Below the pieces are notes generated by a model. That model saw only the letters and a list, made by a program, of their open reading frames with translations. It was not told the origin of the DNA and did no database searches. Shown here one piece after another: positions 35,314 through 48,283 of a stretch of DNA of 64,000 nt. The position numbers were made by a program, and so were the translations under genes. The DNA is from an uncultured Clostridia bacterium (GTDB lineage Bacteria; Bacillota; Clostridia; Oscillospirales; Ruminococcaceae). Each line of letters opens with the position of its first letter. The first letter of the stretch is position 1. The stretch is from positions 1 through 64,000 of the forward strand of contig CANQKD010000003.1 in assembly GCA_947624375.1 (NCBI GenBank), given 5' to 3'.

Positions 35314-36689
35314 TTTTGCAAGTTCCTCTTAACGTATTCTATCTGCTCTTTAACGCGCTCCGGCGCAGGGCCGCCCTTTGCCTTTCTCAGCATAACGCAG
35401 CTATCCAGGCTTATGGCATCGTACACGCCCTCGTCAAATACATCGCAAAGAGCCTTATATTCTTCAATCGGCAGCGTTTCAAGCGTTAAGCCTTTTTCTA
35501 TACACTTTGCAACAAGCGTACCGGTAATTTTATATGCATCTCTGAATGGCATACCCTTTTTCACAAGATAGTCGGCGCAGTCGGTAGCGTTTATAAAGCC
35601 CCTCGCCGCGGCGTTTCTCATATTTTCGGGGATAACTTTCATGGTATCAAGCATGGGTATAAATGTTTTCAGGCACAGCTTTACGGTATCAATGGCATCG
35701 AATATAGCAGGCTTATCCTCCTGCATATCCTTGTTGTATGCAAGCGGCGTGCCTTTCATCATCGTAAGAAGTGTGTTCAGGTCTCCGTAAACGCGCGCTG
35801 TTTTTCCTCTGATAAGCTCAGTAACATCGGGGTTTTTCTTCTGAGGCATTATTGAAGAACCTGTTGCAAAGGCATCGTCAAGCTCTATGAATTTGAACTC
35901 CCACGAGCACCACAGTATTATCTCCTCCGAAAAGCGCGAAAGGTGCATCATCAGTATTGAAAGCGCGCTTGCAAGCTCAATGCAGAAATCCCTGTCCGAA
36001 ACGCCGTCAAGCGAGTTTTGCGATACCTCATCAAAGCCGAGCAGCTCACACGCTCTCTCCCTGTTTATCGGGTATGTGGTAGAAGCCAGCGCACCGCTGC
36101 CCAGCGGCAGAACGTTCATGCGCTTGTATGTATCTTCAAGTCTGCCCTTGTCGCGCAGGAGCATTTGCGCATACGCCATTACATGGTGTGCAAAAGTTAT
36201 CGGCTGAGCCCTCTGCATATGCGTATAACCGGGCATGATAGTCGTCAGGTTATCCTCTGCAAGCTTTACTATGGTATTTATAAGCTGCTCAATAAGCGAT
36301 ATGATCTGCGTTATCTCATCTCGCAGATACATTCTTATATCCAGCGCGACCTGATCATTGCGGCTGCGCGCGGTATGCAGTCTTTTGCCGGTATCGCCAA
36401 GGCGTTTGGTAAGCTCCGCCTCAACGAACATATGGATATCTTCGGCACCGGGGTCTATCTGAAGTTTTCCGCTGTCAATATCCGCGAGTATGCCTTTCAG
36501 GCCCTCGACTATAGCAAGGCTTTCTTTCATGTCTATTATGCCGCACTCTCCGAGCATCGTGGCATGAGCTACAGAGCCCTGAATATCCTGCCTGTACATT
36601 CTCGCATCGAACGAAACAGACGAATTAAAGTCGTTGACCCTGTCGTCTACCTGCTTTGAAAACCTGCCTGCCCACATCATATCTGCCAT
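35310..36689 (-). CDS. argH: argininosuccinate lyase
   Basis: Splits argininosuccinate into arginine and fumarate. The fumarase/aspartase superfamily signature GSSIMPQKKNPD is near residue 280, and TARSRNDQVALD and PGYTHMQRAQPI are the other active-site segments. At 459 residues it is standard and tetramer-forming in the family. It overlaps argC and lies 102 nt after the pentapeptide gene. Confidence 0.95.
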   Translation of the reverse strand: MADMMWAGRFSKQVDDRVNDFNSSVSFDARMYRQDIQGSVAHATMLGECGIIDMKESLAIVEGLKGILADIDSGKLQIDPGAEDIHMFVEAELTKRLGDTGKRLHTARSRNDQVALDIRMYLRDEITQIISLIEQLINTIVKLAEDNLTTIMPGYTHMQRAQPITFAHHVMAYAQMLLRDKGRLEDTYKRMNVLPLGSGALASTTYPINRERACELLGFDEVSQNSLDGVSDRDFCIELASALSILMMHLSRFSEEIILWCSWEFKFIELDDAFATGSSIMPQKKNPDVTELIRGKTARVYGDLNTLLTMMKGTPLAYNKDMQEDKPAIFDAIDTVKLCLKTFIPMLDTMKVIPENMRNAAARGFINATDCADYLVKKGMPFRDAYKITGTLVAKCIEKGLTLETLPIEEYKALCDVFDEGVYDAISLDSCVMLRKAKGGPAPERVKEQIEYVKRNLQK

Positions 36690-36791
36690 AGTATTTCTCC
36701 GTTCCGTACTTTATTTTGCACATAAATAACTTATGGGCAAAGCGGAAACATCACGCTCCGCTCTGCCCCTTGATATTCTCAAACAAGCAGT

Positions 36792-37232
36792 TTACTTGCC
36801 CTCGGTCTCCTTAAGGTGCTGCTCTATAAGCTTTGAGATATCTATGCCGTTGATCTTCAGACCATCAATAATGCAGTCGTTTATCTCAACGTTGGTAAGG
36901 TCGCAGTAAGCAAACGTAGCGCCGCGCATAACGGGGTTTTTGAACTCTACATTGTTCATAACGCTGCATCCGAATCTCGTGCCCGTCATATTAACGCCGA
37001 GAAATCTTGTGTTCGCCATATAAATGTCGGTAATGTCCGCGCCGCTCATGTTTATGTTGTTGAGCTTTACGTTCTCCATATTTACGTCATCAAACACTGC
37101 GCCTTTAAGGTTTACATTGCTGAATTTTGTATCGCCGAGGTTTACGTCCTCAAACGAAGAGTTAGGCAGGCTGTCATATGATATAGCCACCTTTTTGTCC
37201 AGTTCGTGCTCATACTTTATGTTGTCGACCAT
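36792..37232 (-). CDS. pentapeptide repeat protein
   Basis: A 146-residue protein made of about 18 tandem pentapeptides of the type [NDS]-[VLI]-N-[LM]-x, for example SNVNLKGAVFDDVNMENVKL, across residues 20-130. These fold as a right-handed quadrilateral beta helix. Related proteins can mimic DNA and protect gyrase, but many have no known role. It lies between argG (46 nt) and argH (102 nt) and is co-directional with them. Between it and argH is an imperfect hairpin (GGGCAGAGCGG with CCGCTTTGCCC, about 36735-36772). Confidence 0.85.
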   Translation of the reverse strand: MVDNIKYEHELDKKVAISYDSLPNSSFEDVNLGDTKFSNVNLKGAVFDDVNMENVKLNNINMSGADITDIYMANTRFLGVNMTGTRFGCSVMNNVEFKNPVMRGATFAYCDLTNVEINDCIIDGLKINGIDISKLIEQHLKETEGK

Positions 37233-37278
37233 TGTGATTTCCTCCTTATAAAATATATCGTTTATATCGCTGCTGCAG

Positions 37279-38514
37279 TTACTTATTGCCGTTTTTTCTC
37301 TGCTGTTCCAGTTTGGCGCGTACCTTTATCGGCAGACCGAACAGATTGATAAATCCTGCGCTGTCCTTCTGGTCGTATACTTCATCAGCCGAGAAAGTAG
37401 CCACCTGTTCGTCATAAAGCGTATACGGCGAGGTCACGCCTGCGTTTATTATGTTGCCCTTGTAAAGTTTCAGTCTTACGTCGCCCGTAACGGTCTTCTG
37501 CGTTTCGGTAACGAATGCCGACATTGCCTCTCTCAGCGGTGTATACCACTGACCGTTGTAAACTATATCGGCAAATTTTATCGAAAGATACTGCTTTACC
37601 CTTGCTGTTTCCTTGTCAAGCGTTATTGTTTCCAGCACTTCATGTGCGTGGTAGAGTATCGCTCCGCCCGGGGTTTCATAAACGCCTCTTGACTTCATTC
37701 CGACAAGTCTGTTCTCAACAAGGTCAGCAAGACCAATGCCGTTCTCGCCGCCCAGTTTGTTCAGGGTGCTTACTATTTCTGTGCCGTTCATCTGCACGCC
37801 GTCAATAGCGGTAGGCACGCCCTTATCAAAGTGTATGGTAACATAGGTAGGCTTGTCGGGTGCTTGAATGGGTGACACGCCCATTTCAAGGAAGCCCTCT
37901 TTTTCATACTGCGGCTCGTTCGCAGGGTCTTCAAGATCAAGACCCTCGTGCGAGAGGTGCCATATGTTCTTATCCTTTGAATAGTTGGTCTCCCTGTTTA
38001 TTTTAAGAGGTATGTTGTGCGCCTCGGCGTAGTCTATCTCCTCATCTCTCGATTTCAGATCCCATATCCTCCACGGTGCGATTATCTCCATATCGGGTGC
38101 GAAAGCCTTTATAGCCAACTCAAAACGGACCTGGTCGTTGCCCTTGCCGGTGCAGCCGTGGCAGATAGCGTCAGCGCCCTCTTTCAAAGCTATTTCAGCG
38201 ATTCTCTTTGCGATTATCGGTCTTGCGAACGATGTGCCGAGCATATATCTGTTCTCATAGATAGCGCCTGCCTGCACCGTCGGGAAAACATAGTCGTTTA
38301 TAAATTCTTCCGTCAGGTCTTCAATATACAGCTTTGAAGCGCCTGTTTTGATAGCCTTTTCCTCCAGACCGTCAAGTTCCGTTCCCTGACCTACGTTGCC
38401 CGAAACCGCAATTACCTCGCAGTTGTTGTAATTTTCTTTCAGCCACGGGATTATAATTGACGTGTCAAGTCCTCCCGAATAAGCCAGCACAACTTTTTTG
38501 ATCTCTTTTGCCAT
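37279..38514 (-). CDS. argG: argininosuccinate synthase
   Basis: Joins citrulline and aspartate at the cost of ATP. The N-terminal PP-loop [12 protein letters not shown] (about 8-20) binds [18 protein letters not shown] and APWRIWDL are further signatures. At 411 residues it is normal. It is the first gene of the cluster, with a promoter at 38556-38584 and candidate ArgR sites further upstream. Confidence 0.95.
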   Translation of the reverse strand: MAKEIKKVVLAYSGGLDTSIIIPWLKENYNNCEVIAVSGNVGQGTELDGLEEKAIKTGASKLYIEDLTEEFINDYVFPTVQAGAIYENRYMLGTSFARPIIAKRIAEIALKEGADAICHGCTGKGNDQVRFELAIKAFAPDMEIIAPWRIWDLKSRDEEIDYAEAHNIPLKINRETNYSKDKNIWHLSHEGLDLEDPANEPQYEKEGFLEMGVSPIQAPDKPTYVTIHFDKGVPTAIDGVQMNGTEIVSTLNKLGGENGIGLADLVENRLVGMKSRGVYETPGGAILYHAHEVLETITLDKETARVKQYLSIKFADIVYNGQWYTPLREAMSAFVTETQKTVTGDVRLKLYKGNIINAGVTSPYTLYDEQVATFSADEVYDQKDSAGFINLFGLPIKVRAKLEQQRKNGNK

Positions 38515-38555
38515 AGCAAATACCTCTTTTCAACAATTGATAATATGTTATTATG

Positions 38556-38584
38556 ATTATACATCATTTCCGCCCGATATGCAA
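38556..38584 (-). promoter_or_regulatory. sigma-A promoter of argG and probably the arginine cluster
   Basis: TTGCAT (38579-38584) and TATAAT (38556-38561) on the minus strand, spacer 17 bp, 42 nt before the argG start. No promoter of similar quality was noticed further down the cluster. Confidence 0.75.
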
Positions 38585-38588
38585 GTGC

Positions 38589-38692
38589 TTATGCATAATT
38601 TCAGCTAATTATACATAATGCAGTTTATATTTTACAGAATTTATACAACAAATCACAATTTTATGCATTTGTAAAATGTATATTCATACACA
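38589..38692 (-). promoter_or_regulatory. candidate ArgR operator region
   Basis: At 38675-38692 the minus strand reads TGTGTATGAATATACATT, matching all but two specified positions of the ARG-box consensus TNTGNATWWWWATNCANA. Two more AT-rich palindromes lie nearer the promoter: TTATGCATAA (38589-38598) and ATTATACATAAT (38608-38619). An ArgR gene is not in the window, so regulation is inferred. Confidence 0.5.
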
Positions 38693-38704
38693 AGTGTTTA
38701 TAAT

Positions 38705-38750
38705 TTGCGCTTACGCGCAGCGCAGGAGCGCACACGCTGACCGCCACAGC
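38705..38750 (+). repeat. E hairpin module beside copy C
   Basis: TTGCGCTTACGCGCAGC (38705-38721) is identical to the module at 17917-17933. It is followed by CGCAGGAGCGCAC and GACCGCCACAGCGCAC. Read on the minus strand it forms the 3' end of copy C, suggesting that the E module is the terminal part of the multi-hairpin repeat. Confidence 0.65.
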
Positions 38751-39003
38751 GCACAAAAGTTTAAAGTCTTGTCAAAAAATTAAAAGTTTTCGATTGACCC
38801 TTTTTCAAAAGGGTCATCAGGTCGAGGGGCGAGCCCCTCGTCGCCGTCCGCAGACGGCGAAATCCCCTTACGGCAGGCGCTCCGCAAAGGGTGAATTGAA
38901 AAACAATCCTGTGGATTGTTTTTCAAGAGGGAACGCCCTGCAAGAGAGGGCGTTCCCTTGCTGTAGCGCAACGCTCTCTTTCCGCGTTCCATTCTGGAAC
39001 GCC
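38751..39003 (-). repeat. modular multi-hairpin repeat, copy C
   Basis: Same order as copy A, read on the minus strand. M1 is GCGTTCC-AGAAT. M2 is GGGAACGCCC around TCTCTTGCA (38929-38957, perfect 10-bp stem). M3 is a perfect 14-bp stem TTGAAAAACAATCC around ACA (38896-38926), followed by AATTCACC. M4 is CGCCGTC-TGCG (38842-38859), M5 CGAGGGGC-TC (38823-38840). M6 is TGACCCTTTT-GA-AAAAGGGTCA (38795-38816), where copies A, B and D have CAAGCCTTTT with AAAAGGCTTG: the differences compensate on both arms. Confidence 0.87.
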
Positions 39004-39121
39004 GTACAATATGAGAAATTCATAATCGAATACAGTGTAGTTTAATAGTTTCACATATGGCGCGTAAGTGCAAACTTTTGTAAAGCAATTGCGCACGCAA
39101 GCGCGCGCAGGAGAGAAAGCT

Positions 39122-39320
39122 CAGGTCTTCTCAAAGGAGAGGCTCTCTCTTGCAGAGCCTCTCCTCTTAGAAAACAGTTCACCGAACTGTTTTCTAATTC
39201 ACCTCTTGCAGAGCGCACGCTGTGTTTTCGGGGGCGCCGCCCCCGTACCCCTGCAAGCCTTTTGAAAAAGGCTTGACCGAAAACTTTTCTTTTCTTGACA
39301 AGACTTAAAACTTTGCGCAA
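39122..39320 (+). repeat. modular multi-hairpin repeat, copy D (no M1)
   Basis: Begins TCTTCTCAAAGG like copy A. M2 is a perfect 11-bp stem AGGAGAGGCTC around TCTCTTGCA (39135-39165). M3 is a perfect 13-bp stem TAGAAAACAGTTC around ACC (39168-39196), then AATTCACC. M4/M5 are replaced by one GC hairpin GGGGGCG-CC-GCCCCC (about 39229-39245). M6 is CAAGCCTTTT-GA, then the TTGACA tail. Copies C and D are head to head, about 120 bp apart. Confidence 0.85.
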
Positions 39321-39394
39321 AGTGAAATGACGTCAGTGTTGCTAACTCTCAATTTATATCATTATATCATATTCGTTGAACATTTTCAAGAGGC

Positions 39395-39434
39395 AAAATA
39401 AAAACGCAGCGCGACTTTCATCACACTGCGTTTA
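39395..39434 (-). terminator. intrinsic terminator of tuf
   Basis: On the minus strand AACGCAG pairs with CTGCGTT, followed by TTTTATTTT, 17 nt after the tuf stop. It probably ends the whole rpsL-rpsG-fusA-tuf transcript. Confidence 0.8.
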
Positions 39435-39450
39435 AATCGATCAGCAAAAA

Positions 39451-40653
39451 TTATTCGTTGATAGCGATAACAACGCCTGAACCAACGGTTCTGCCGCCCT
39501 CACGGATAGCAAAACGAAGACCCTCTTCGATAGCTATCGGCTGGATAAGCTCAACGTCCATCTCAACGTTGTCGCCGGGCATGCACATTTCCTTGTCAGC
39601 AGGAAGAGTGATAACGCCGGTAACATCGGTAGTTCTGAAATAGAACTGCGGTCTGTAGTTGTTGAAGAAAGGAGTATGACGTCCGCCCTCTTCCTTCTTC
39701 AGAACGTAAACCTGACCTCTGAACTTGGTGTGGGGGTGAATAGAACCCGGCTTGCAAAGTACCTGACCTCTTTCGATCTCGGTTCTCTGGATACCACGGA
39801 GAAGTGCGCCTATGTTGTCGCCTGCTTCAGCATAGTCGAGTATCTTTCTGAACATTTCGATACCTGTAACAACGGTCTTCTTTCTCTCGTCGGTAAGACC
39901 GATTATCTCAACTTCATCGCCGTTGTTGAGCTGACCTCTCTCAACTCTGCCGGTAGCAACAGTACCACGGCCTGTGATGGTGAATACTTCCTCAACAGGC
40001 ATAAGGAACGGAAGATCGGACTTACGGTCGGGGGTAGGAATGAAGCTGTCAACAGCATCCATAAGCTCAACGATAGGAGCATATACGGGATCGGTAGGAT
40101 CGTTGGAATCGGATTCGAGAGCCTGAAGAGCAGAACCCTTGATGATAGGAGTATCATCGCCGGGGAATTCATACTTGTCAAGCAGCTCTCTGATGTCCAT
40201 CTCAACAAGTTCGAGAAGTTCGTCGTCATCGACCTGGTCAGCCTTGTTCATGAATACAACGATCGCAGGAACGCCAACCTGACGAGCGAGCAGTATGTGC
40301 TCTCTTGTCTGAGCCATAGGTCCGTCAGAAGCAGCAACAACGAGTATTGCGCCGTCCATCTGAGCAGCACCGGTGATCATGTTCTTTACATAGTCAGCGT
40401 GACCCGGGCAGTCAACGTGAGCATAGTGACGGTTCTTGGTCTCATACTCAACGTGAGCGGTGTTGATTGTTATACCTCTTTCTCTCTCCTCGGGAGCAGA
40501 GTCGATGTTGGCATAATCCTTCTTCTCTGCAAGGCCCTGCATAGCGAGAACCTTTGTGATAGCAGCGGTAAGAGTAGTCTTGCCGTGGTCAACGTGACCG
40601 ATAGTACCAATATTAACGTGCGGCTTGGTACGTTCAAATTTTGCCTTTGCCAT
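39451..40653 (-). CDS. tuf: elongation factor Tu
   Basis: Delivers aminoacyl-tRNA to the ribosome as a GTP complex. G1 [10 protein letters not shown] (about 19-28), G3 [13 protein letters not shown]4 NKADQ; domains II and III complete the 400-residue protein. The start is set at ATG 40653, 8 nt after GGAGG; an upstream extension of eight codons is not needed. It is last in the str operon, with an additional promoter of its own at 40713-40741. Confidence 0.97.
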   Translation of the reverse strand: MAKAKFERTKPHVNIGTIGHVDHGKTTLTAAITKVLAMQGLAEKKDYANIDSAPEERERGITINTAHVEYETKNRHYAHVDCPGHADYVKNMITGAAQMDGAILVVAASDGPMAQTREHILLARQVGVPAIVVFMNKADQVDDDELLELVEMDIRELLDKYEFPGDDTPIIKGSALQALESDSNDPTDPVYAPIVELMDAVDSFIPTPDRKSDLPFLMPVEEVFTITGRGTVATGRVERGQLNNGDEVEIIGLTDERKKTVVTGIEMFRKILDYAEAGDNIGALLRGIQRTEIERGQVLCKPGSIHPHTKFRGQVYVLKKEEGGRHTPFFNNYRPQFYFRTTDVTGVITLPADKEMCMPGDNVEMDVELIQPIAIEEGLRFAIREGGRTVGSGVVIAINE

Positions 40654-40712
40654 TGGATTTTCCTCCTTAAATTTCAAGTTTATGATCTCTGTCGATAAAA
40701 TACATTATCTAC

Positions 40713-40741
40713 ATTATAACAGATTGGTTTACAAAAAGCAA
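40713..40741 (-). promoter_or_regulatory. internal sigma-A promoter for tuf
   Basis: TTGCTT (40736-40741) and TATAAT (40713-40718), spacer 17 bp, in the 102-bp gap between fusA and tuf. It would allow extra tuf transcription. Confidence 0.75.
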
Positions 40742-40755
40742 GTCCGAATTGAAAA

Positions 40756-42843
40756 TTATTCTTCGTCGCCCTTATTTCTCGTAGAGATTATCTTCTCCGC
40801 GATGTTCTTAGGAACCTGCGTGTAGCTGTGCGGCTCCATAGTATAGTTGCCTCTGCCCTGCGTTTTGGATCTGAGGTCGTTTGAGTAACCGAACATTTCA
40901 GAAAGCGGAACGAGCGAGTCTACCTGCGCTGTGCCATTGTTTACTTCCTGACCGAGGATCTGACCGCGCCTTGAGTTGAGGTCACCTATTACCGTGCCCA
41001 TAAAGTCTTCGGGAACGAATACCGAAACTTTCATTATAGGCTCGAGTATAACTGCCGCGCCCTTTCTCATAGCCTCTTTGAACGCCATAGAACCTGCGAT
41101 AGAGAACGCCATTTCGGACGAGTCAACTTCGTGGTAAGAGCCATCGTAAAGAGTAACCTTTACGTCAACTACCTGATAGCCTGCCAGAACGCCTGCCTTC
41201 ATAGCTCCCTGAATACCCTTGTCAACAGCAGGGATATATTCCTTGGGGATAGCGCCGCCGACAACCGAGTTTATAAACTCATAGCCCTTGCCGGATTCGT
41301 TAGGCTCAACCTTGATCTTAACATGACCGTACTGACCTTTACCGCCCGACTGTCTGGCGTACTTATGGTCAACGTCAGCCATTTTTGTGATAGTTTCCTT
41401 ATAAGCAACCTGAGGCGCGCCTACGTTTGCTTCTACCTTGAACTCACGCAGCATTCTGTCAACGATTATTTCAAGGTGAAGCTCGCCCATACCTGCAATA
41501 ATGGTCTGACCTGTTTCTTCGTCAGTCCATGTCCTGAAAGTCGGGTCTTCTTCTGCAAGCTTTGAAAGCGCGATACCCATTTTCTCCTGACCTGCTTTGG
41601 TCTTAGGCTCGATAGCCAGCTGGATAACAGGCTCGGGGAATTCCATAGATTCGAGGATAACGGGATTTTTCTCATCACACAGCGTATCACCGGTGGTGGT
41701 ATTTTTCAGACCTACCGCGGCAGCGATATCTCCCGAGTAAACTCTTTCGATATCCTTTCTGTGGTTTGAGTGCATCTGAACTATACGTCCTATTCTTTCC
41801 TCTTTATCTTTAGTAGCGTTATAAACGCCGCTGCCTGCATCGAGCACGCCCGAATAAACTCTGAAGAAGCACAGTTTACCAACAAACGGGTCTGTAGCTA
41901 TCTTGAATGCCAGAGCTGCAAACGGTGCATCGTCTGAAGACGGTCTTGTGCACTCCTCGCCTGTTTCGGGGTCAACGCCCTTTATATCGGGTACATCGGT
42001 AGGTGCGGGCATATAGTCGATTATAGCATCGAGCAGCTTCTGCACGCCCTTGTTTCTGTACGAAGTACCGCAGGTAACGGGTACCATTGTATTAGCAATA
42101 GTAGATTTTCTTATGCAGGTCTTTATCTCATCTATAGAAAGTGTACCTTCTTCAAAGTATTTTTCCATAAGTGCTTCATCCTGCTCTGCAACGTGCTCTA
42201 CCATTTCATCGTGATACTTCTGAGCAAGCTCTTTCATATCCTCGGGTATCTCTTCAACTCTTATATCCTTGCCGAGGTCGTCGTAATAAACATACGCTTT
42301 CATCTCAACGAGGTCTATGATACCCTTGAAAGTATCTTCCGAGCCGATAGGGAGCTGTATGGGAACAGCGTTGCATTTCAGTCTGGTGTGAAGCATTTCA
42401 AGAACTCTGTAAAAGTCAGCGCCCATGATGTCCATTTTGTTTACATAGACAAGTCTGGGAACTTTATAGTTATCAGCCTGACGCCAGACCGTTTCAGTCT
42501 GCGGTTCAACACCGCCCTTAGCGCAAAGCACTGTTACCGAACCGTCAAGAACTCTGAGCGAACGTTCAACTTCAACAGTAAAGTCAACGTGACCCGGGGT
42601 ATCTATTATGTTCAGTCTGTGGCCTTTCCAGTAGCAGGTGGTAGCAGCCGAAGTAATTGTTATACCTCTTTCCTGCTCCTGCTCCATCCAGTCCATGGTG
42701 GCTGCGCCGTCGTGTGTTTCACCTATTTTATGATTGATACCGGTATAAAACAGGATACGTTCGGTAGTAGTAGTCTTACCGGCATCGATGTGCGCCATAA
42801 TACCGATATTTCTGGTATTCTGCAATGAACACTCTCTTGCCAT
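40756..42843 (-). CDS. fusA: elongation factor G
   Basis: Translocation GTPase. G1 [11 protein letters not shown]3 DTPGHVDF and G4 NKMDIMG are intact in the N-terminal domain; domains II-V follow to a full 695 residues. It lies 15 nt after rpsG in the standard str-operon order rpsL-rpsG-fusA-tuf. Confidence 0.97.
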   Translation of the reverse strand: MARECSLQNTRNIGIMAHIDAGKTTTTERILFYTGINHKIGETHDGAATMDWMEQEQERGITITSAATTCYWKGHRLNIIDTPGHVDFTVEVERSLRVLDGSVTVLCAKGGVEPQTETVWRQADNYKVPRLVYVNKMDIMGADFYRVLEMLHTRLKCNAVPIQLPIGSEDTFKGIIDLVEMKAYVYYDDLGKDIRVEEIPEDMKELAQKYHDEMVEHVAEQDEALMEKYFEEGTLSIDEIKTCIRKSTIANTMVPVTCGTSYRNKGVQKLLDAIIDYMPAPTDVPDIKGVDPETGEECTRPSSDDAPFAALAFKIATDPFVGKLCFFRVYSGVLDAGSGVYNATKDKEERIGRIVQMHSNHRKDIERVYSGDIAAAVGLKNTTTGDTLCDEKNPVILESMEFPEPVIQLAIEPKTKAGQEKMGIALSKLAEEDPTFRTWTDEETGQTIIAGMGELHLEIIVDRMLREFKVEANVGAPQVAYKETITKMADVDHKYARQSGGKGQYGHVKIKVEPNESGKGYEFINSVVGGAIPKEYIPAVDKGIQGAMKAGVLAGYQVVDVKVTLYDGSYHEVDSSEMAFSIAGSMAFKEAMRKGAAVILEPIMKVSVFVPEDFMGTVIGDLNSRRGQILGQEVNNGTAQVDSLVPLSEMFGYSNDLRSKTQGRGNYTMEPHSYTQVPKNIAEKIISTRNKGDEE

Positions 42844-42858
42844 AGTTTCCTCCTGTTA

Positions 42859-43329
42859 TTACCATCTGTAGTGTGCGAAAGCCTTGTTGGCTTCTGCCAT
42901 TTTGTGAGTATCCTCACGTTTCTTGACTGAGCCGCCGACGCCGTTTACAGCATCGAGTATCTCGTTGGCCAGTCTTTCTTTCATTGTCTGTTCGTTTCTC
43001 AGACGCGCATATTTGGTTATCCATCTCAGTCCCAGGGTCTGACGTCTTTCGGGACGCACCTCCATAGGTACCTGATATGTTGCACCGCCTACACGGCGTG
43101 CCTTTACTTCAAGGCTGGGCATGATGTTTTCCATAGCTGCCTCAAACATTTCAAGAGCAGGCTTGCCCGACTTTTCCTCAACTATCTCGAATGCACCGTA
43201 AACTATCTTCTGTGCAACGCCCTTCTTGCCGTCGAGCATTATGTTGTTTACAAGTCTTGTAACGAGCTTTGAGTTGTATACAGGATCGAGCAGAACGTCT
43301 CTCTTTGCAACTTTACCTCTTCTTGGCAC
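42859..43329 (-). CDS. rpsG: 30S ribosomal protein S7
   Basis: Primary 16S rRNA-binding protein of the small-subunit head, 156 residues, the standard length. The start is GTG at 43329: AAGGAGG stands 8 nt upstream and the resulting N-terminus [10 protein letters not shown] is the conserved S7 start. The frame open six codons further upstream is not used. Confidence 0.95.
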   Translation of the reverse strand: MPRRGKVAKRDVLLDPVYNSKLVTRLVNNIMLDGKKGVAQKIVYGAFEIVEEKSGKPALEMFEAAMENIMPSLEVKARRVGGATYQVPMEVRPERRQTLGLRWITKYARLRNEQTMKERLANEILDAVNGVGGSVKKREDTHKMAEANKAFAHYRW

Positions 43330-43514
43330 TATAATTCCCTCCTTCATTAAATGATGAATTCATAGGTACTCGCTCGGCTCCTCACAGCCCTTTTCTGCTT
43401 ATAGCCGCCCCGTCAGCGCTTGCAGAGGTCAATATATATCAACACTCCACATTCACTGTGGTCTCCGCGCTTTTAACGCGGCAATGAGTTTCTCATGATA
43501 TTTCTCTGAGCATT
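43330..43514 (-). other. structured spacer between rpsL and rpsG
   Basis: A 185-bp gap without a gene. It contains consecutive short hairpins: ATGAG/CTCAT (43484-43496), CCGCG/CGCGG (43465-43481), CCAC/GTGG (43447-43461) and a GGCTC/GAGCC region. In E. coli the rpsL-rpsG spacer is the S7 autoregulatory target; a similar role here is inference. Confidence 0.4.
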
Positions 43515-43940
43515 TTACTTGGCTGCTCCTGCCTTAGGTCTCTTTGCGCCGTACTTGGAACGCGCCTGCATTCTCTTGGCAACGCCCTGAGCGTCAAGCG
43601 TTCCTCTTATGATGTGATAACGCACACCGGGGAGATCCTTTACACGTCCGCCTCTGATAAGAACAACAGAGTGCTCCTGAAGGTTGTGACCTATACCCGG
43701 GATATACGCCGTCACCTCGTTGCCGTTGGTAAGTCTTACTCTGGCGATCTTACGCATAGCAGAGTTAGGCTTCTTCGGCGTAGCAGTTCTTACCGCTGTG
43801 CAAACGCCTCTCTTCTGGGGGCAGCTCTGGTCGATAGCTATCTTCTTCTTTGAGTTGTAGCCCTTCTGGAGTGCGGGAGCGGTAGACTTTACTGCGAGTA
43901 CGTCTCTTCCCTTGCGAACCAACTGATTAAAGGTCGGCAT
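43515..43940 (-). CDS. rpsL: 30S ribosomal protein S12
   Basis: Decoding-centre protein, 141 residues. It contains [17 protein letters not shown] and [15 protein letters not shown], including the Lys positions known from streptomycin resistance. An N-terminal [11 protein letters not shown] is canonical. First gene of the str operon, with a consensus promoter about 75 nt upstream. Confidence 0.96.
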   Translation of the reverse strand: MPTFNQLVRKGRDVLAVKSTAPALQKGYNSKKKIAIDQSCPQKRGVCTAVRTATPKKPNSAMRKIARVRLTNGNEVTAYIPGIGHNLQEHSVVLIRGGRVKDLPGVRYHIIRGTLDAQGVAKRMQARSKYGAKRPKAGAAK

Positions 43941-44014
43941 AATTTCTCTCCTTTCCTCAAAAATTTATGCGCACCTTGCCTGCAAAAGCAGACAATACGT
44001 CAGCATACCTTATT

Positions 44015-44043
44015 ATTATATAATAGTTTTTGGCTTTTGTCAA
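44015..44043 (-). promoter_or_regulatory. sigma-A promoter of the rpsL-rpsG-fusA-tuf operon
   Basis: Perfect TTGACA (44038-44043) and TATAAT (44015-44020) with 17-bp spacing on the minus strand, as expected for a highly expressed ribosomal operon. Confidence 0.87.
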
Positions 44044-44108
44044 TACATTTATTCCCGAAATCCTGCATAAAAATGTAAGTTTTATAGCCGCCGCCTTGCA
44101 CAAATACG

Positions 44109-44144
44109 TAAAAACGGGGCGCTCACCGCACGATGAACGCCCCC
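44109..44144 (-). terminator. intrinsic terminator of rpoBC
   Basis: On the minus strand GGGGCGTTCATCG folds against CGGTGAGCGCCCC and is followed by GTTTTTACG, 13 nt after the rpoC stop. Confidence 0.78.
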
Positions 44145-44156
44145 TGACCTCAGATT

Positions 44157-48230
<4,074 letters not shown>

Positions 48231-48283
48231 ATTGCGAACCCTCTTTCTGATCTGATCATCGACATAACGTCGTGCTTATGATA

